Shown: positions 53,201 through 61,128, counted from the stretch's first letter. The stretch: 64,000 nt of DNA from Xanthobacter dioxanivorans (GCF_016807805.1 NZ_CP063362.1:4816501-4880500), one strand, 5' to 3'. The notes: a model not told the origin generated them from the sequence alone. Numbers and translations are program-made.

Positions 53201-53448
53201 ATCTCGATCAGGCGCTCGTGCTGATCGGTGCTTGCTATGATGGCAGTGGCATCAACGCTTCGGACACATTGAAGAACGACAATTTCAAGCCGCATCCCGC
53301 CCTGAAGAGTCTCCTTGAATGGCTCAGCAGGCACGGCGCGACCCAGCCGAAGCGGAACGCGTCGTCGCGAGCGTTGACGATCTACAACAATTGGGCTTCC
53401 AGCCACAAAGACGCGGTCGCGCAGATGTCGCTGTTTCAGGAGGATTGA
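50224..53448 (+). CDS. DUF1156 adenine-specific DNA methyltransferase (PglX-like)
   Basis: This is a 1,074-residue protein. The N-terminal DUF1156-type part carries the SAM-binding motif DIFMGGGT (123-130), and the catalytic TDPPFGG lies at 683-689, so the methylase fold is split by a long insertion. The insertion contains several zinc-ribbon cysteine pairs (CAACD, CPGCGH, CASCGT). DUF1156 enzymes are the PglX equivalent of type 3 BREX. An ATG at 50233 with better-spaced AGGGA may be the true start. Base composition of the middle (51.6-52.2 kb) is clearly more AT-rich than its neighbours. Confidence 0.87.
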   Translation: MPRMATKKEFIAQEVARAVGAGKTVALETVDFGDPNRPKTCLEVDFPILPVNQVAVIEGNAGKPIYQMSKWWARRRSSVFRSMLIAAATKAPEDPALAAKLVWDNYYANHQKKGAFKHLKVADIFMGGGTTLVEGSRLGMQMSGNDLNPVAWFVVKQELADVDLDQVKRLIADVEAEVKPQIIPFYYCDGPNGEKGIWTHKPTGNVMGPEFDPLSLRPGERTDYGYEGPEIIYTFWAKHGPCQVTGCGHRTPIMTSPVMAVKTLTVKHWEHTCAACDTEFDVEDAEARMAPDAPLYVAPDEKPHSVFDSKGRVVCPGCGHAVMVKLGKGKNKKIELSLLVHPEWLAGSPRNDATGRSFGGSAQDDAESTTRWNWERAGKIRLLEVRGSLPESVTCPETKVTFSSGKDGGTVPKKSSYTCASCGTTQDVLQTVRQTGKTGPLAAYSAHGVSAKRKSDGMPYGGRFFSPFNERFAQQYSSAAEEWGQRKDGDLANYWPKSEVPFGFMTHMNNGGIPNHGFSHWWTMFNPRQMLVHTQLLKSIMEVGSYQWNVREYVLGAFQQYLRNQSLFTLWNVQGDKLEPQFANNNYHPKSTVVENCVFSNLGRGNWASSVEGIIEGREWATRPWEAVSVDTLKRIDPALASDVSGQSERVFPGDPVKGAEIYQCSSTELNQYGDSTIDLVITDPPFGGLLHYSELADFFHVWMRLPLKDKYPEIFGPEYTPKSMEAVSNRAREPEDPDGFYQRILTACWKEAHRVLKPGGMLAFTFHHSEDAPWVSVLESLFDAGFFLEATYPIRSDETKGEGSKPGTFGSQQIEYDIVHVCRKRTEEPKPVSWGRMRREVLADVRQLQGLLENHAKAGLPAADLQVIRRGKALEYFSRHYGKVFVDEGRAISVKDALVGINQLIDEDTNKTTEPPPVTAEPITRQFLRMFNGQTELARDQMQKLLRGSGIAPDEFTNRGWASEEKKVFHLADPLVFARDWQGRHRRRLTADLDQALVLIGACYDGSGINASDTLKNDNFKPHPALKSLLEWLSRHGATQPKRNASSRALTIYNNWASSHKDAVAQMSLFQED

Positions 53449-53450
53449 GC

Positions 53451-53951
53451 ATGAAGCAATTGCTCGACAGCGTCTGGCAGCGCCGGGGAGTGAGTTGGAT
53501 CTGGGACGACGAGGCGCTCGCGATCGCCACGCAGCCCTCCGAAGTCCTCAGCTTGCGTGAACTCCTCCGTGCGGCAAAGGACTGGCCCGATGATCTGCCG
53601 AGCAACGGCGGAAATACATTGGTGGTTGCGGGGCTGGACGCATGCCTTGACCTGCTGACGCCGGTCGACGCCGACGGCTGGCTCGGGAATGAGCTCAAGT
53701 CTACCATCTTGTCTTTCCAAGACGCCTATTCGGGTGAAGCTGCACTGATCTTCTGGCTGCCAGTCGGGCAGAGGCGCTTTCATACCGACATGGCGACGGA
53801 TTCTGTCCGGTGGCGTTGCTCGGCACCTCACGCCGACCAACAGATCGAGTTTGGGCGTCTCCTATGGGGCGAGGCTCGGGAATACCCGCAGGAAATCATC
53901 CTCTCTGAGGGAGGCAAGCCAGTCGGCTTGTTTCACCTGCGGATCACCTGA
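53451..53951 (+). CDS. Unknown 166-residue protein of the BREX-like operon
   Basis: No family was recognised. The chain begins MKQLLDSVWQRRGVSWIWDD. Its middle has two hydrophobic strands, NTLVVAGLDACLDLLTP and AALIFWLPVGQRRFHTD, separated by a helical segment, like a P-loop-type fold without a Walker A. AGGAGG lies 7 bp before the ATG. It fits tightly between the methyltransferase (2 bp gap) and helicase (11 bp gap), so it is an integral part of the operon. It might take the place of the small BrxA/BrxB/BrxF proteins missing here. Confidence 0.7.
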   Translation: MKQLLDSVWQRRGVSWIWDDEALAIATQPSEVLSLRELLRAAKDWPDDLPSNGGNTLVVAGLDACLDLLTPVDADGWLGNELKSTILSFQDAYSGEAALIFWLPVGQRRFHTDMATDSVRWRCSAPHADQQIEFGRLLWGEAREYPQEIILSEGGKPVGLFHLRIT

Positions 53952-53962
53952 GGGCCGGTTTG

Positions 53963-56725
53963 ATGGATGGTGTCAGTTTCAGTCCGGGCGACCGGATAAC
54001 CCACCCTGATTTTGGCGCAGGGGTTGTGCTCGACGCCCCGCGCGAGGGCTATCTTCGGGCGTTTTTCAGCAGCGGTGAACGGCGTGTTCCTCTGGAAAGC
54101 GTCCAACGCGAAGTATCCCGTACAGAGCGGATTCTGCGAGCAGTTGAAGGCACGCCGGAGCGGGCGCGGGCGGTCTGGCTTTCCTATGAAGCTCATGCGC
54201 TGCCGGTCATGGAAAGCGCGTCGGCTCTGACGTCGGCGCGGATCGATCTTCTTCCGCACCAGGTGGTTCTGACGCACAGGATCGCCACGGCGTCTCCCCG
54301 CCGCTTCCTGATCGCCGACGAAGTCGGCCTGGGCAAGACCATTGAAACCGCTCTGATCTTGCGGGAGCTCGCTAGCCGCGGCGAACTGGACCGTGCATTG
54401 ATGGTGGTTCCCGCAGGCCTGGTGAACAATTGGCACCGGGAGCTGAACGAAGTCTTCAACCTCGATTTCGAGGTGTTCGGGTCGGAAGGCGATATCACCG
54501 ATCGGAAGACCAACGCTTTCGCCAAGCATGATCGACTGATCGCCAGCATCGATACGCTAAAGCGGCCGGCGCGTATCAAGCGGCTGCTCGAAGCGCCTCG
54601 CTGGGACTTGGTGGTTTTCGATGAGGCGCACCACTTGACCGCGTACCGAACGGGAGGAAAGGTTCGGAAGACGGAGAACTACAAGCTCGGAGAGGCGCTG
54701 AAGGGTCATACGCGTGATCTCCTGCTGCTTTCTGCGACGCCGCACCAAGGCAATCATTTCCAGTTTTGGATGCTTATTCAACTTCTCAATCCGACCCTTT
54801 TCGGCAGTCCCGAAGAGATGATCGAAAACCGTCATCGACTGAACACTGTCATGTTCCGTCGAACAAAGGCCGATGCCTGCCGGCCGGATGGTGATCCCCT
54901 TTTTGCACGTCGGTGGGTGCATACAGAATCGTTCCTCATGGGGGACCAGGAGCGACGGTTTTATGAGAAGCTGCGTGAGTACCTCGAGGACGGCTTCGAC
55001 CTCGCGAAACGGCAGGGCAACCAGGGCCGTGCTCTCGGCTTCCTGATGGCCATTTTCCAGAAGATCGCCGCATCGAGCTTCGCCGCTGTTCGCCGGACGT
55101 TAAAGCGCCGGATGCTGATGCTAACGTTGCACGAGGCCCTTATCCGTGATCGCGACCTCGACATCGAGGGCCGAGAACGCCTTTACGATGAGGCCCGCGA
55201 GCTGATCCACATTGAATGGTGCCTCGGACGCGATCCCGTTGGCCGGACTGAAGTTGACCGGGTGATGGCCGACCTCAAATATCGACTGGCGAAAAAGCTG
55301 GACGAAGAGGCGCTCGAAATGGCGTCGGACCCCTATGGCAGCGAGTTCGCCTCGTCGCATATGGAGGACGCGGCCTCGGCCGCAGTGGATATCCATCTGC
55401 CCGAGGAAAGGCTCCGTATTGCCGACCTGCTATCGGTGTTCCCGGAGCAGCGCGAGACCAAGGCCCAGAAACTGCTCGATGGGCTGGGCACTCTGTGGCG
55501 CCAGAATCCAAATGAGAAGATCGTGATTTTCGCCACCTATCTCGGGACAGTGGATCTGCTCGCTAGCGAAATCGAGAAGGTCTATCCCGGGCAGGGGGTT
55601 GTCGTTCTGCGTGGCGGGGATCACGGTGCAAAGGTCGCCGCCGAACGGCGCTTTCGACAGAAGGACGGGCCGCGCGTCCTAGTCTGTACGGCAGCCGGCC
55701 GCGAAGGCATAAATCTTCAGTTCGCGCGCGTTCTCTTCAATTTCGACTTGCCCTGGAATCCGATGGATATGGAGCAGCGGATCGGCCGCATCCATCGGTA
55801 TGGCCAGGCTCACACCGCCCAAGTCTACAATCTCGTGCTGTCAGACACGATCGAGGGACGCATCTTTCTTCTCTTGGATGACAAGCTCACTGAGATCGCG
55901 CGGACACTCGGCAAGGTGGACGATCAGGGGAACATAGCGGAGGATCTTCGTTCTCAGATATTGGGCCAGCTATCCGAGCGTTTGAACTACGACCGTCTGT
56001 ATCAGGAAGCGCTTTCCGATCCTGAATTGAAGAGAACGGCTGTTGAACTTGAGGCAGCGCTTTCCAACGCGAGGGAAGCTCGCGAAGTCGTCTTCGATCT
56101 GTTTCAGGATCTCGATGGATTTAGCCTCGACGACTACAAGCCGTTTTCAGATGTCTCGTCGGGAATGGACCGCCTGGTCCGGTTCCTAGCGGCGGCTCTG
56201 GCGGATCGGAATTGGAGGCTCATCAAGGTCGATGATTTGACCTACGACTTGATCGCCGCGGACGGGGCACGAAAGAAGCGGTTCACGCTCGACCGCAACA
56301 TAGCCACGTCAAATGACAATGTTGACCTTATGGGGCTCGATCATCCCCTTGTGCAGGAGGAGCTGGGGCGGTGGCGCAGTCTGCCGCCAGAGCAACTCGG
56401 GGTTTCGCTTGAAGGAAGTGAGATTGGAACAACGCTTCTCTCGTTTTGGCTCGTTGAGGCATCAGCCGGCACCGGGGAGAAGCGTGTTTCCGTTCAGCCG
56501 ATCGCGGTTAAACCGGACGGAACGCGAGTTCCCAGTGTCGAGCGTCAGGCCGGCCAATTTCTCCACGCGGCCGAAACGAGTCCCATCTTGTCCCCTGATG
56601 AGCGCCTGTCGCTCTTCGCAAGTGCTGTCGAGCCCACCTTGCAGCGGGAACTCAAGCACAAGGGGGCCGCAAATGGAGACGGGAGTTTTTCGGCCGAGCT
56701 GATCGGATATGTGGAGATCGCCTAA
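53963..56725 (+). CDS. SNF2-like helicase (BrxH/DrmD-like)
   Basis: The 920-residue SF2 ATPase has an N-terminal small barrel (GDRITHPDFGAGVVLDAP), then LIADEVGLGKT (about 115-125), VVFDEAHHLTAY (near 219), LLLSATPHQGNHFQF, IVIFATYLGTVDLL and IGRIHRYGQAHT (near 609). The C-terminal 250 residues are unassigned. It is a good match to the large helicases that end BREX type 3/5 operons and that occur as DrmD in DISARM. It is the last gene of the operon; the next gene runs the opposite way. Confidence 0.87.
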   Translation: MDGVSFSPGDRITHPDFGAGVVLDAPREGYLRAFFSSGERRVPLESVQREVSRTERILRAVEGTPERARAVWLSYEAHALPVMESASALTSARIDLLPHQVVLTHRIATASPRRFLIADEVGLGKTIETALILRELASRGELDRALMVVPAGLVNNWHRELNEVFNLDFEVFGSEGDITDRKTNAFAKHDRLIASIDTLKRPARIKRLLEAPRWDLVVFDEAHHLTAYRTGGKVRKTENYKLGEALKGHTRDLLLLSATPHQGNHFQFWMLIQLLNPTLFGSPEEMIENRHRLNTVMFRRTKADACRPDGDPLFARRWVHTESFLMGDQERRFYEKLREYLEDGFDLAKRQGNQGRALGFLMAIFQKIAASSFAAVRRTLKRRMLMLTLHEALIRDRDLDIEGRERLYDEARELIHIEWCLGRDPVGRTEVDRVMADLKYRLAKKLDEEALEMASDPYGSEFASSHMEDAASAAVDIHLPEERLRIADLLSVFPEQRETKAQKLLDGLGTLWRQNPNEKIVIFATYLGTVDLLASEIEKVYPGQGVVVLRGGDHGAKVAAERRFRQKDGPRVLVCTAAGREGINLQFARVLFNFDLPWNPMDMEQRIGRIHRYGQAHTAQVYNLVLSDTIEGRIFLLLDDKLTEIARTLGKVDDQGNIAEDLRSQILGQLSERLNYDRLYQEALSDPELKRTAVELEAALSNAREAREVVFDLFQDLDGFSLDDYKPFSDVSSGMDRLVRFLAAALADRNWRLIKVDDLTYDLIAADGARKKRFTLDRNIATSNDNVDLMGLDHPLVQEELGRWRSLPPEQLGVSLEGSEIGTTLLSFWLVEASAGTGEKRVSVQPIAVKPDGTRVPSVERQAGQFLHAAETSPILSPDERLSLFASAVEPTLQRELKHKGAANGDGSFSAELIGYVEIA

Positions 56726-56765
56726 GGGCTGATCGCCGATCCGCTGTTATCGAGGGCCGGGCCTC

Positions 56766-57206
56766 TCAGTTTCCGCCTTCGGGCGCGTGAAGGCTGCGAA
56801 GGAGATCACCGATGCTTCGGCCGCGCACATGGCACATGGCAATCACCCGATCATAGACAATAACCCGGCCGCTTCGACCGCGCTGCGCTTCGCAGCTCAC
56901 CGTCTGCCCGAACGCCACTTGTTCCAAAAGCGCCTTCGAGCGCCGGCCGTCAGAGGAATGGAGTTCCGGCGCGTCAAAGTCCGCCAGCCGAACCTCGATC
57001 CAGGTGTTGGGGTCCGCAGAGTTACCCACGCAAAATCCGTCGCCGTCGCCGACGTAGCGCACCGTGCCGCCGAACTGCTGTCCGGGGCGCGACGGTAGGC
57101 GTCCCTCGCATGGGTCGGCACGCGCCGGTGATGCGGTCAGCAGCATGATTGCGGCGCCGAATGCGATCGTCGGTAGGCCCAGCGGCCTGGAAGAGAGCCT
57201 CAACAT
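56766..57206 (-). CDS. Secreted staphylococcal-nuclease-like protein
   Basis: The 146-residue protein has a signal peptide (LPTIAFGAAIMLLTASPARA) and predicted cleavage near residue 30. An SNase fold follows: VRYVGDGDGFCVG and RLADFDAPELHS supply the calcium-binding and catalytic-type residues, and CEAQRGRSGRVIVYDRVIAMCHV the end of the domain. Two cysteine pairs could form disulphides in the periplasm. Such nucleases occur on ICEs and plasmids, perhaps acting on DNA in the envelope during transfer. It overlaps the preceding gene by 7 bp. Confidence 0.85.
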   Translation of the reverse strand: MLRLSSRPLGLPTIAFGAAIMLLTASPARADPCEGRLPSRPGQQFGGTVRYVGDGDGFCVGNSADPNTWIEVRLADFDAPELHSSDGRRSKALLEQVAFGQTVSCEAQRGRSGRVIVYDRVIAMCHVRGRSIGDLLRSLHAPEGGN

Positions 57207-57928
57207 TCCTCTCCAGCGCGCGCGATCTTCAGGCCGTAGTCGGCCTCGAGCATGTCGATGATGCGGACCAGAGCGCGATAGATGCTCAGTTCATTCGCAC
57301 CAAATTTGTAGTGGCCTGTAATCAGCGCCTCCGGCTGCAGGTCATCGACCCGGGCCTTCCGCTTCTCTTCCTGGCCGTCGCGGATGTAGGTGACGGGATA
57401 GCGGAAGGATCGGCCTTCGCCCTCCCACACGCCCCAGGCGCTATAGTTCTGGATGTTGGCGTTGTAGCACTCCGAGCCGATGATGCTCTCCATGCGCACC
57501 AGGACGTCACGGATCGGGCCAACCTTGGCGCGGGTCCGTTGAACATACCGATAGCCTTCGATGCCCTGCTGCACCTCCTCCAATTGCGCGGAATACCAGT
57601 CGTGCTCGACGGCGGCCCTTTGCTTCATCCCTGCGAGCATATCGGCAGGCACATCGTCGGGGGACAGGGCGGCGAGTTCGGCAAAGGCCTCGACCTGACC
57701 CTGGACGGCGTTGAAACGATCTTCCCAAGTCTCGTTGTATTGCGAGGCCTCGTCCAGAATGGCTTGTTTGAACGGTAGCGCTTCACCGAAGTCTAGCGCC
57801 TGCAAGGCATGGTAAGCCTCGGTCTCGCTGTCGATGACATGCTGCTGCATTTCTCGGTCACCCGGCCAGTCCGTTTTGGCGGCGCGTCGAATCCCGTCAA
57901 GAACTTCAGAGGGTATGTCATGCGTCAT
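57200..57928 (-). CDS. Unknown 242-residue protein coupled to the SNase gene
   Basis: The soluble, acidic, helical protein starts MTHDIPSEVLDGIRRAAKTD and includes RVDDLQPEALITGHYKFGANELSIYRALVRIIDML near the end. I recognise no family and see no catalytic motif. Its stop overlaps the SNase start (ATG inside the last codons), so the two are co-produced. The SNase is exported and this protein is not, so a direct complex is unlikely unless before export. Confidence 0.65.
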   Translation of the reverse strand: MTHDIPSEVLDGIRRAAKTDWPGDREMQQHVIDSETEAYHALQALDFGEALPFKQAILDEASQYNETWEDRFNAVQGQVEAFAELAALSPDDVPADMLAGMKQRAAVEHDWYSAQLEEVQQGIEGYRYVQRTRAKVGPIRDVLVRMESIIGSECYNANIQNYSAWGVWEGEGRSFRYPVTYIRDGQEEKRKARVDDLQPEALITGHYKFGANELSIYRALVRIIDMLEADYGLKIARAGEEC

Positions 57929-58005
57929 AGACTCACCTGAACCTTAGAATCTTGGGCGAAAATATCGGAGATCACGGGAGCATGTCGGTGACCGCAATTT
58001 GGTCA

Positions 58006-58437
58006 CTATGAGCCGCCCCGCAGCGGGTTGATCGTGCCGATCCCTGCAAAATGCTTCTCATTGTCGGTGACGATCGTGCAGCCGTTGGATTCCGCAACGG
58101 CGGCGATGATCATGTCCAAGGCGCTGCGCGGGCGGCCAGCGGCTGTCCCATCGGCCATTAGTCTCGCCCAAACGAGACCTGCCTTCTCGTCGAAGGGGAG
58201 AACGCGCCCGGCGAAGAGAGCCGATGGACCCTCCGGTCCCGCGAACCACGCTTCGAGCTGATCGCGTTTGCGGCCGGCAGGTTTTTCCAGCACGCCGCGC
58301 CGAATCTCGGCGATGGTGAGCGAGGCAATGAAGAGGTCTTCGTCGACCTGGTCGCCCATCCACGCCAGCAGTGATTCCGATGGGACTGGCTTGGTGACGT
58401 TGCTGATGACGTTGGTGTCGAGAAGATACCGGCTCAC
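58006..58437 (-). CDS. vapC: VapC-type PIN-domain toxin
   Basis: The 143-residue PIN domain has conserved acidic residues in place: Asp7 in YLLDTNV, Glu44 in TIAEIRRG, Asp108 in SALDMIIAA and Asp125 in IVTDNEKHF. VapC toxins cleave tRNA or rRNA. It starts at a GTG that overlaps the upstream antitoxin stop (GTGA). It probably helps keep the island in the genome. Confidence 0.92.
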   Translation of the reverse strand: MSRYLLDTNVISNVTKPVPSESLLAWMGDQVDEDLFIASLTIAEIRRGVLEKPAGRKRDQLEAWFAGPEGPSALFAGRVLPFDEKAGLVWARLMADGTAAGRPRSALDMIIAAVAESNGCTIVTDNEKHFAGIGTINPLRGGS

Positions 58438-58736
58438 AGGTCAGCCTTGCGACCTGACTCGAAGGGACGGGCCGGCACGGCGTCGGCGCCAACCAGAGGC
58501 GAGCGTCGGAGGGCTTCGAGGATGCCACCTTTTCGCGGCGGCTGACCGGCGATGCCTTGGCTGACGGCCGCCCGCAAGCGCTCGGCCTCCGGGCCGTCCT
58601 CGGCCAAGCGCTTTGCAAGCGAGCGGATTAGCTCGCGATCGGAATCGCGCCCGAGAACCTCGAAGCGCGCCATGCCGCGTTCGACCAAGCGGTTCCGATA
58701 GTTCTTGATGGCGCGCCTCTGAGACGTGTCGCTCAT
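58434..58736 (-). CDS. Antitoxin partner of VapC
   Basis: The 100-residue basic helical protein starts MSDTSQRRAIKNYRNRLVERGMARFEVLGRD at the ATG at 58736, behind an AGAGG site; an upstream ATG would add five residues. The N-terminal RRAIKNYRNRLVERGMARFEV stretch looks like a ribbon-helix-helix DNA-binding part. The tail ends in RPFESGRKADL, of the kind that wraps the toxin. Position and overlap with vapC make the antitoxin role likely. An AT-rich patch (58751-58770) probably holds the promoter. Confidence 0.8.
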   Translation of the reverse strand: MSDTSQRRAIKNYRNRLVERGMARFEVLGRDSDRELIRSLAKRLAEDGPEAERLRAAVSQGIAGQPPRKGGILEALRRSPLVGADAVPARPFESGRKADL

Positions 58737-59024
58737 GATTGACCTCTGCATTATTCCCGGTAATATATCCAGTTACAGGCCGGTCGGCAAGATGGCTTGG
58801 AGCGAGGGCTTATCCCGGAAAGGAGGCATGATGGCCGGTGCCGAACACCGCACACGACCGCATCGAGCAGCCGCCGATTGTAGGTATTTGCGCTTCGCCA
58901 TGACGCGCCAAGCTTCGCCAGCGGAGCCGAGCGCAGCCGGGAGCGTCCGATATTCCACTGCAGATTTCTCGGATAACCACCTGAAACCGTTCAATATCGC
59001 GTGGTTCGATGCAACAATGGCAGT

Positions 59025-59270
59025 ATGTCCGCTAACGTGTTTCAGTTCCCAGCGTCGCAGGGCGACGCCGACCTTTACGACTACGCCCGCCCGGTCCGGT
59101 CGGCGCCGCCCAAGCCGCGGTCCCGCGCTCGAAAAAGGGTCGAGCACCAGGCGAGCCTCAAAATCTCCGACGACTGGCCCGATCACGTGCCCGTCACCGA
59201 GGCTGAGCTGGACCTTTTCGAGGTCCATTTCGGTCCGCTTCTCGACGAGTTGCTGGGCTCGAAAAGCTAA
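59025..59270 (+). CDS. Small unknown protein upstream of the recombinase
   Basis: The 81-residue chain starts MSANVFQFPASQGDADLYDY; a GTG at 59001 is an alternative. It is proline- and arginine-rich in the middle and ends in an acidic helix (EAELDLFEVHFGPLLDELLG). I recognise no family. It lies 21 bp before the recombinase gene and is probably co-transcribed, so an excision or directionality role is possible but unproven. Confidence 0.5.
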   Translation: MSANVFQFPASQGDADLYDYARPVRSAPPKPRSRARKRVEHQASLKISDDWPDHVPVTEAELDLFEVHFGPLLDELLGSKS

Positions 59271-59291
59271 TATTGTGAACGGAGGTCCCGC

Positions 59292-60968
59292 ATGAACGCC
59301 AAAGCGACCCCCGCCTTGGCATCGCCGGGGCATGCCGCGCTCTATCTGCGTGTTTCGACCGGCCGGCAGGCCGAACACGATCTTTCGATTCCGGACCAGC
59401 GCCGCCAACTTCAGGCCTATTGCCAAGCAAAGGGCATCGCCGTCGCCGCCGAGTTTGTTGAGCCGGGCGCATCGGCGACGGACGACCGGCGGCCTGAGTT
59501 TCAGCGGATGATGGATGCCGGAGCGCAGAAGCCTGCCCCGTTCAACTTCATCATCGTCCATTCCTTCTCGCGCTTCTTTCGCGATCAGTTTCAGCTCGAA
59601 TTCTACGTCCGGCGACTGGCGAAGAACGGTATCCGTCTGACGTCCGTCACGCAGGATCTGGGCGACGATCCGATGAGCGTGATGATGCGTCAGATCATGG
59701 CGTTGTTCGACGAATACCAGTCGAAGGAGAACGCCAAGCACACGCTCCGGGCCATGCGGGAGAACGCCCGTCAGGGTTATTGGAACGGCTCGCGGCCACC
59801 CTTCGGCTACAAGATCGTAGCGGCAGAGCAACGAGGGGCGAGGACCAAGAAGAAGATCGAGCCCGATCCGGCACAGGTTGAGACCGTCCAGCTCATGTTC
59901 CGTCTCGCCCGGATCGGCGCCGACGACGGTCCAATGGGGTCCCGCCAGATCGCCGACTACCTGAACGCGCGCGGTATCCGGACGCAGACCGGCGGACGCT
60001 GGGGCGTCGGGGCGGTCCACCAAATCCTGACCAGGGAGACCTACATCGGCCGCCATCGCTTCAACGTCTCGGGCAAGCGTAAGGGAGAGCAGAAGTCGGA
60101 AGACGAGATCGTCGACGTGGCGGTCGAGCCGATCATCGACGAGGAGGAATTCGCTGAAGTTCAGGCGGTCATGCGGTCGCGCAGTCCGCAACTGAAGGCC
60201 CCGCGGTTCGTAACGGCCGGGACGCTCCTGGGCGGCGTGTGCTTCTGTGCCGATTGCGGGGGAGCCATGACGCTCCGCACCTCCGGCAAGGGGGACCAAT
60301 ACCGCTACTACACCTGCTGCACGACGGCACGGCAGGGGAAGACGGCGTGCCGCGGCCGCACGATCCCGATGGACGAGCTGGACACGATCGTAGTGTCGCA
60401 TCTGGAGGAGCGACTTCTTGCTCCCGAGCGGCTTGAGGAGCTGCTCGCTGGCCTGCTTAAGCGCAGGGAGGAGCACGCTGAACACCTGAAGGGTCGGATC
60501 GCCGAGCTGAGGAAGCAGGCTGCGGACGCGGAAGCCAAGCTGACTCGGCTGTATGAGGCCATTGAGAATGGTCTCGCTGAAATGGACGATTCCAACCTCA
60601 AGGGACGGATTGTCGAGTTGAAGCGGATCCGTGACGCGGCGCGGGCCGATGCGGACCGGGCCGAAAACCGTGGAGAGGGCGACGACAATCGACTGACGCC
60701 GGAGCTGCTGCGTCGGTTCGGCGTCGAGGCTCGTAAGAAGATCAGGGATCGAGAGGGCGGTTTCCGGCGTCACCATCTCCAGGCGCTAGTGCAGAGGGTG
60801 GAGGTCGGAGCCGACGAAATTCGGATCGGGGGATCGAAGCCAAGGCTCCTCCAGACGCTTGTGGCGTCTGGAGGAAACTATGGAGTGGAAACTGCGGCGC
60901 ACGGCGTTCGCAGTTTCGTTCCGAATTGGCTCCCTGAGCAGGACTCGAACCTGCGACCATTCGATTAA
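59292..60968 (+). CDS. Large serine recombinase (integrase of the island)
   Basis: The 558-residue protein has a resolvase catalytic domain with the nucleophile Ser22 in LYLRVSTGRQ. The recombinase domain shows PFGYKIV, RQIADYLNARGIRT and GAVHQILTRETYIGRHRFN. A zinc ribbon follows (CFCADCGGAM ... YYTCC ... CRG), and then a coiled coil. GGAGG precedes the ATG. The last 13 or so codons run antisense into the tRNA-Asn, ending LPEQDSNLRPFD. That tail is therefore a translation of the tRNA and marks the attachment site. This enzyme probably inserts the island into the tRNA 3' end. Confidence 0.93.
   Translation: MNAKATPALASPGHAALYLRVSTGRQAEHDLSIPDQRRQLQAYCQAKGIAVAAEFVEPGASATDDRRPEFQRMMDAGAQKPAPFNFIIVHSFSRFFRDQFQLEFYVRRLAKNGIRLTSVTQDLGDDPMSVMMRQIMALFDEYQSKENAKHTLRAMRENARQGYWNGSRPPFGYKIVAAEQRGARTKKKIEPDPAQVETVQLMFRLARIGADDGPMGSRQIADYLNARGIRTQTGGRWGVGAVHQILTRETYIGRHRFNVSGKRKGEQKSEDEIVDVAVEPIIDEEEFAEVQAVMRSRSPQLKAPRFVTAGTLLGGVCFCADCGGAMTLRTSGKGDQYRYYTCCTTARQGKTACRGRTIPMDELDTIVVSHLEERLLAPERLEELLAGLLKRREEHAEHLKGRIAELRKQAADAEAKLTRLYEAIENGLAEMDDSNLKGRIVELKRIRDAARADADRAENRGEGDDNRLTPELLRRFGVEARKKIRDREGGFRRHHLQALVQRVEVGADEIRIGGSKPRLLQTLVASGGNYGVETAAHGVRSFVPNWLPEQDSNLRPFD
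60848..60874. repeat. Perfect 11-bp inverted repeat near the attachment site
   Basis: CCTCCAGACGC (60848-60858) and GCGTCTGGAGG (60864-60874) flank TTGTG, inside the last part of the recombinase gene and about 55 bp from the tRNA 3' end. It could bind the recombinase as an attachment-arm site, or be a terminator for tRNA-Asn (it lacks a U tract). Its coding for part of the recombinase C-terminus makes chance less easy to exclude. Confidence 0.5.
60927..60968. other. Probable attachment site (island/chromosome junction)
   Basis: The overlap between the recombinase stop and the tRNA-Asn 3' half is where the crossover must lie, because both genes share these bases. The opposite junction should carry a direct repeat of part of this sequence; that end is outside the window, so the exact core cannot be set. 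Confidence 0.6.
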
Positions 60969-61002
60969 CAGTCGAACGCTCTACCAACTGAGCTATCAGG
61001 GA
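60927..61002 (-). tRNA. tRNA-Asn (anticodon GTT)
   Basis: It folds as a full cloverleaf: acceptor TCCCTGA/TCAGGGA, D arm GCTC/GAGC, anticodon stem TTCGA/TCGAA with CTGTTAA loop, and T arm GCAGG/CCTGC with TTCGAGT. The discriminator is G and CCA is encoded (60927-60929). The gene body proper is 60930-61002. Its 5' end faces the chromosome and its 3' end the island, so the inserted element restored the 3' part of the tRNA. Confidence 0.97.
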
Positions 61003-61128
61003 CCATGGGTCTCGCGACCGGAGGCGGCCATATAGCAACCGCTTCGCCGCTTGTGAAGCCGAAAGACGCGGTTTTCCCGCTTCCATTGCCGCACCCCCGC
61101 GCGCAAGCGGCGGCCCGGCCGCCTGCGA

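Noticed and set aside
57988..58006. GTGACC/GGTCAC inverted repeat after vapC
   Set aside because: The 6-bp arms are weak and there is no U tract, so neither a terminator nor an operator can be supported.
58814..59024. ATG with a strong AGGAGG site upstream of the small gene at 59025
   Set aside because: The resulting frame shows no protein-like composition and then overlaps the next gene out of frame. It may be a remnant.
58773..60776. 667-codon minus-strand open frame
   Set aside because: It is antisense to the serine recombinase, whose catalytic and zinc motifs are unmistakable.
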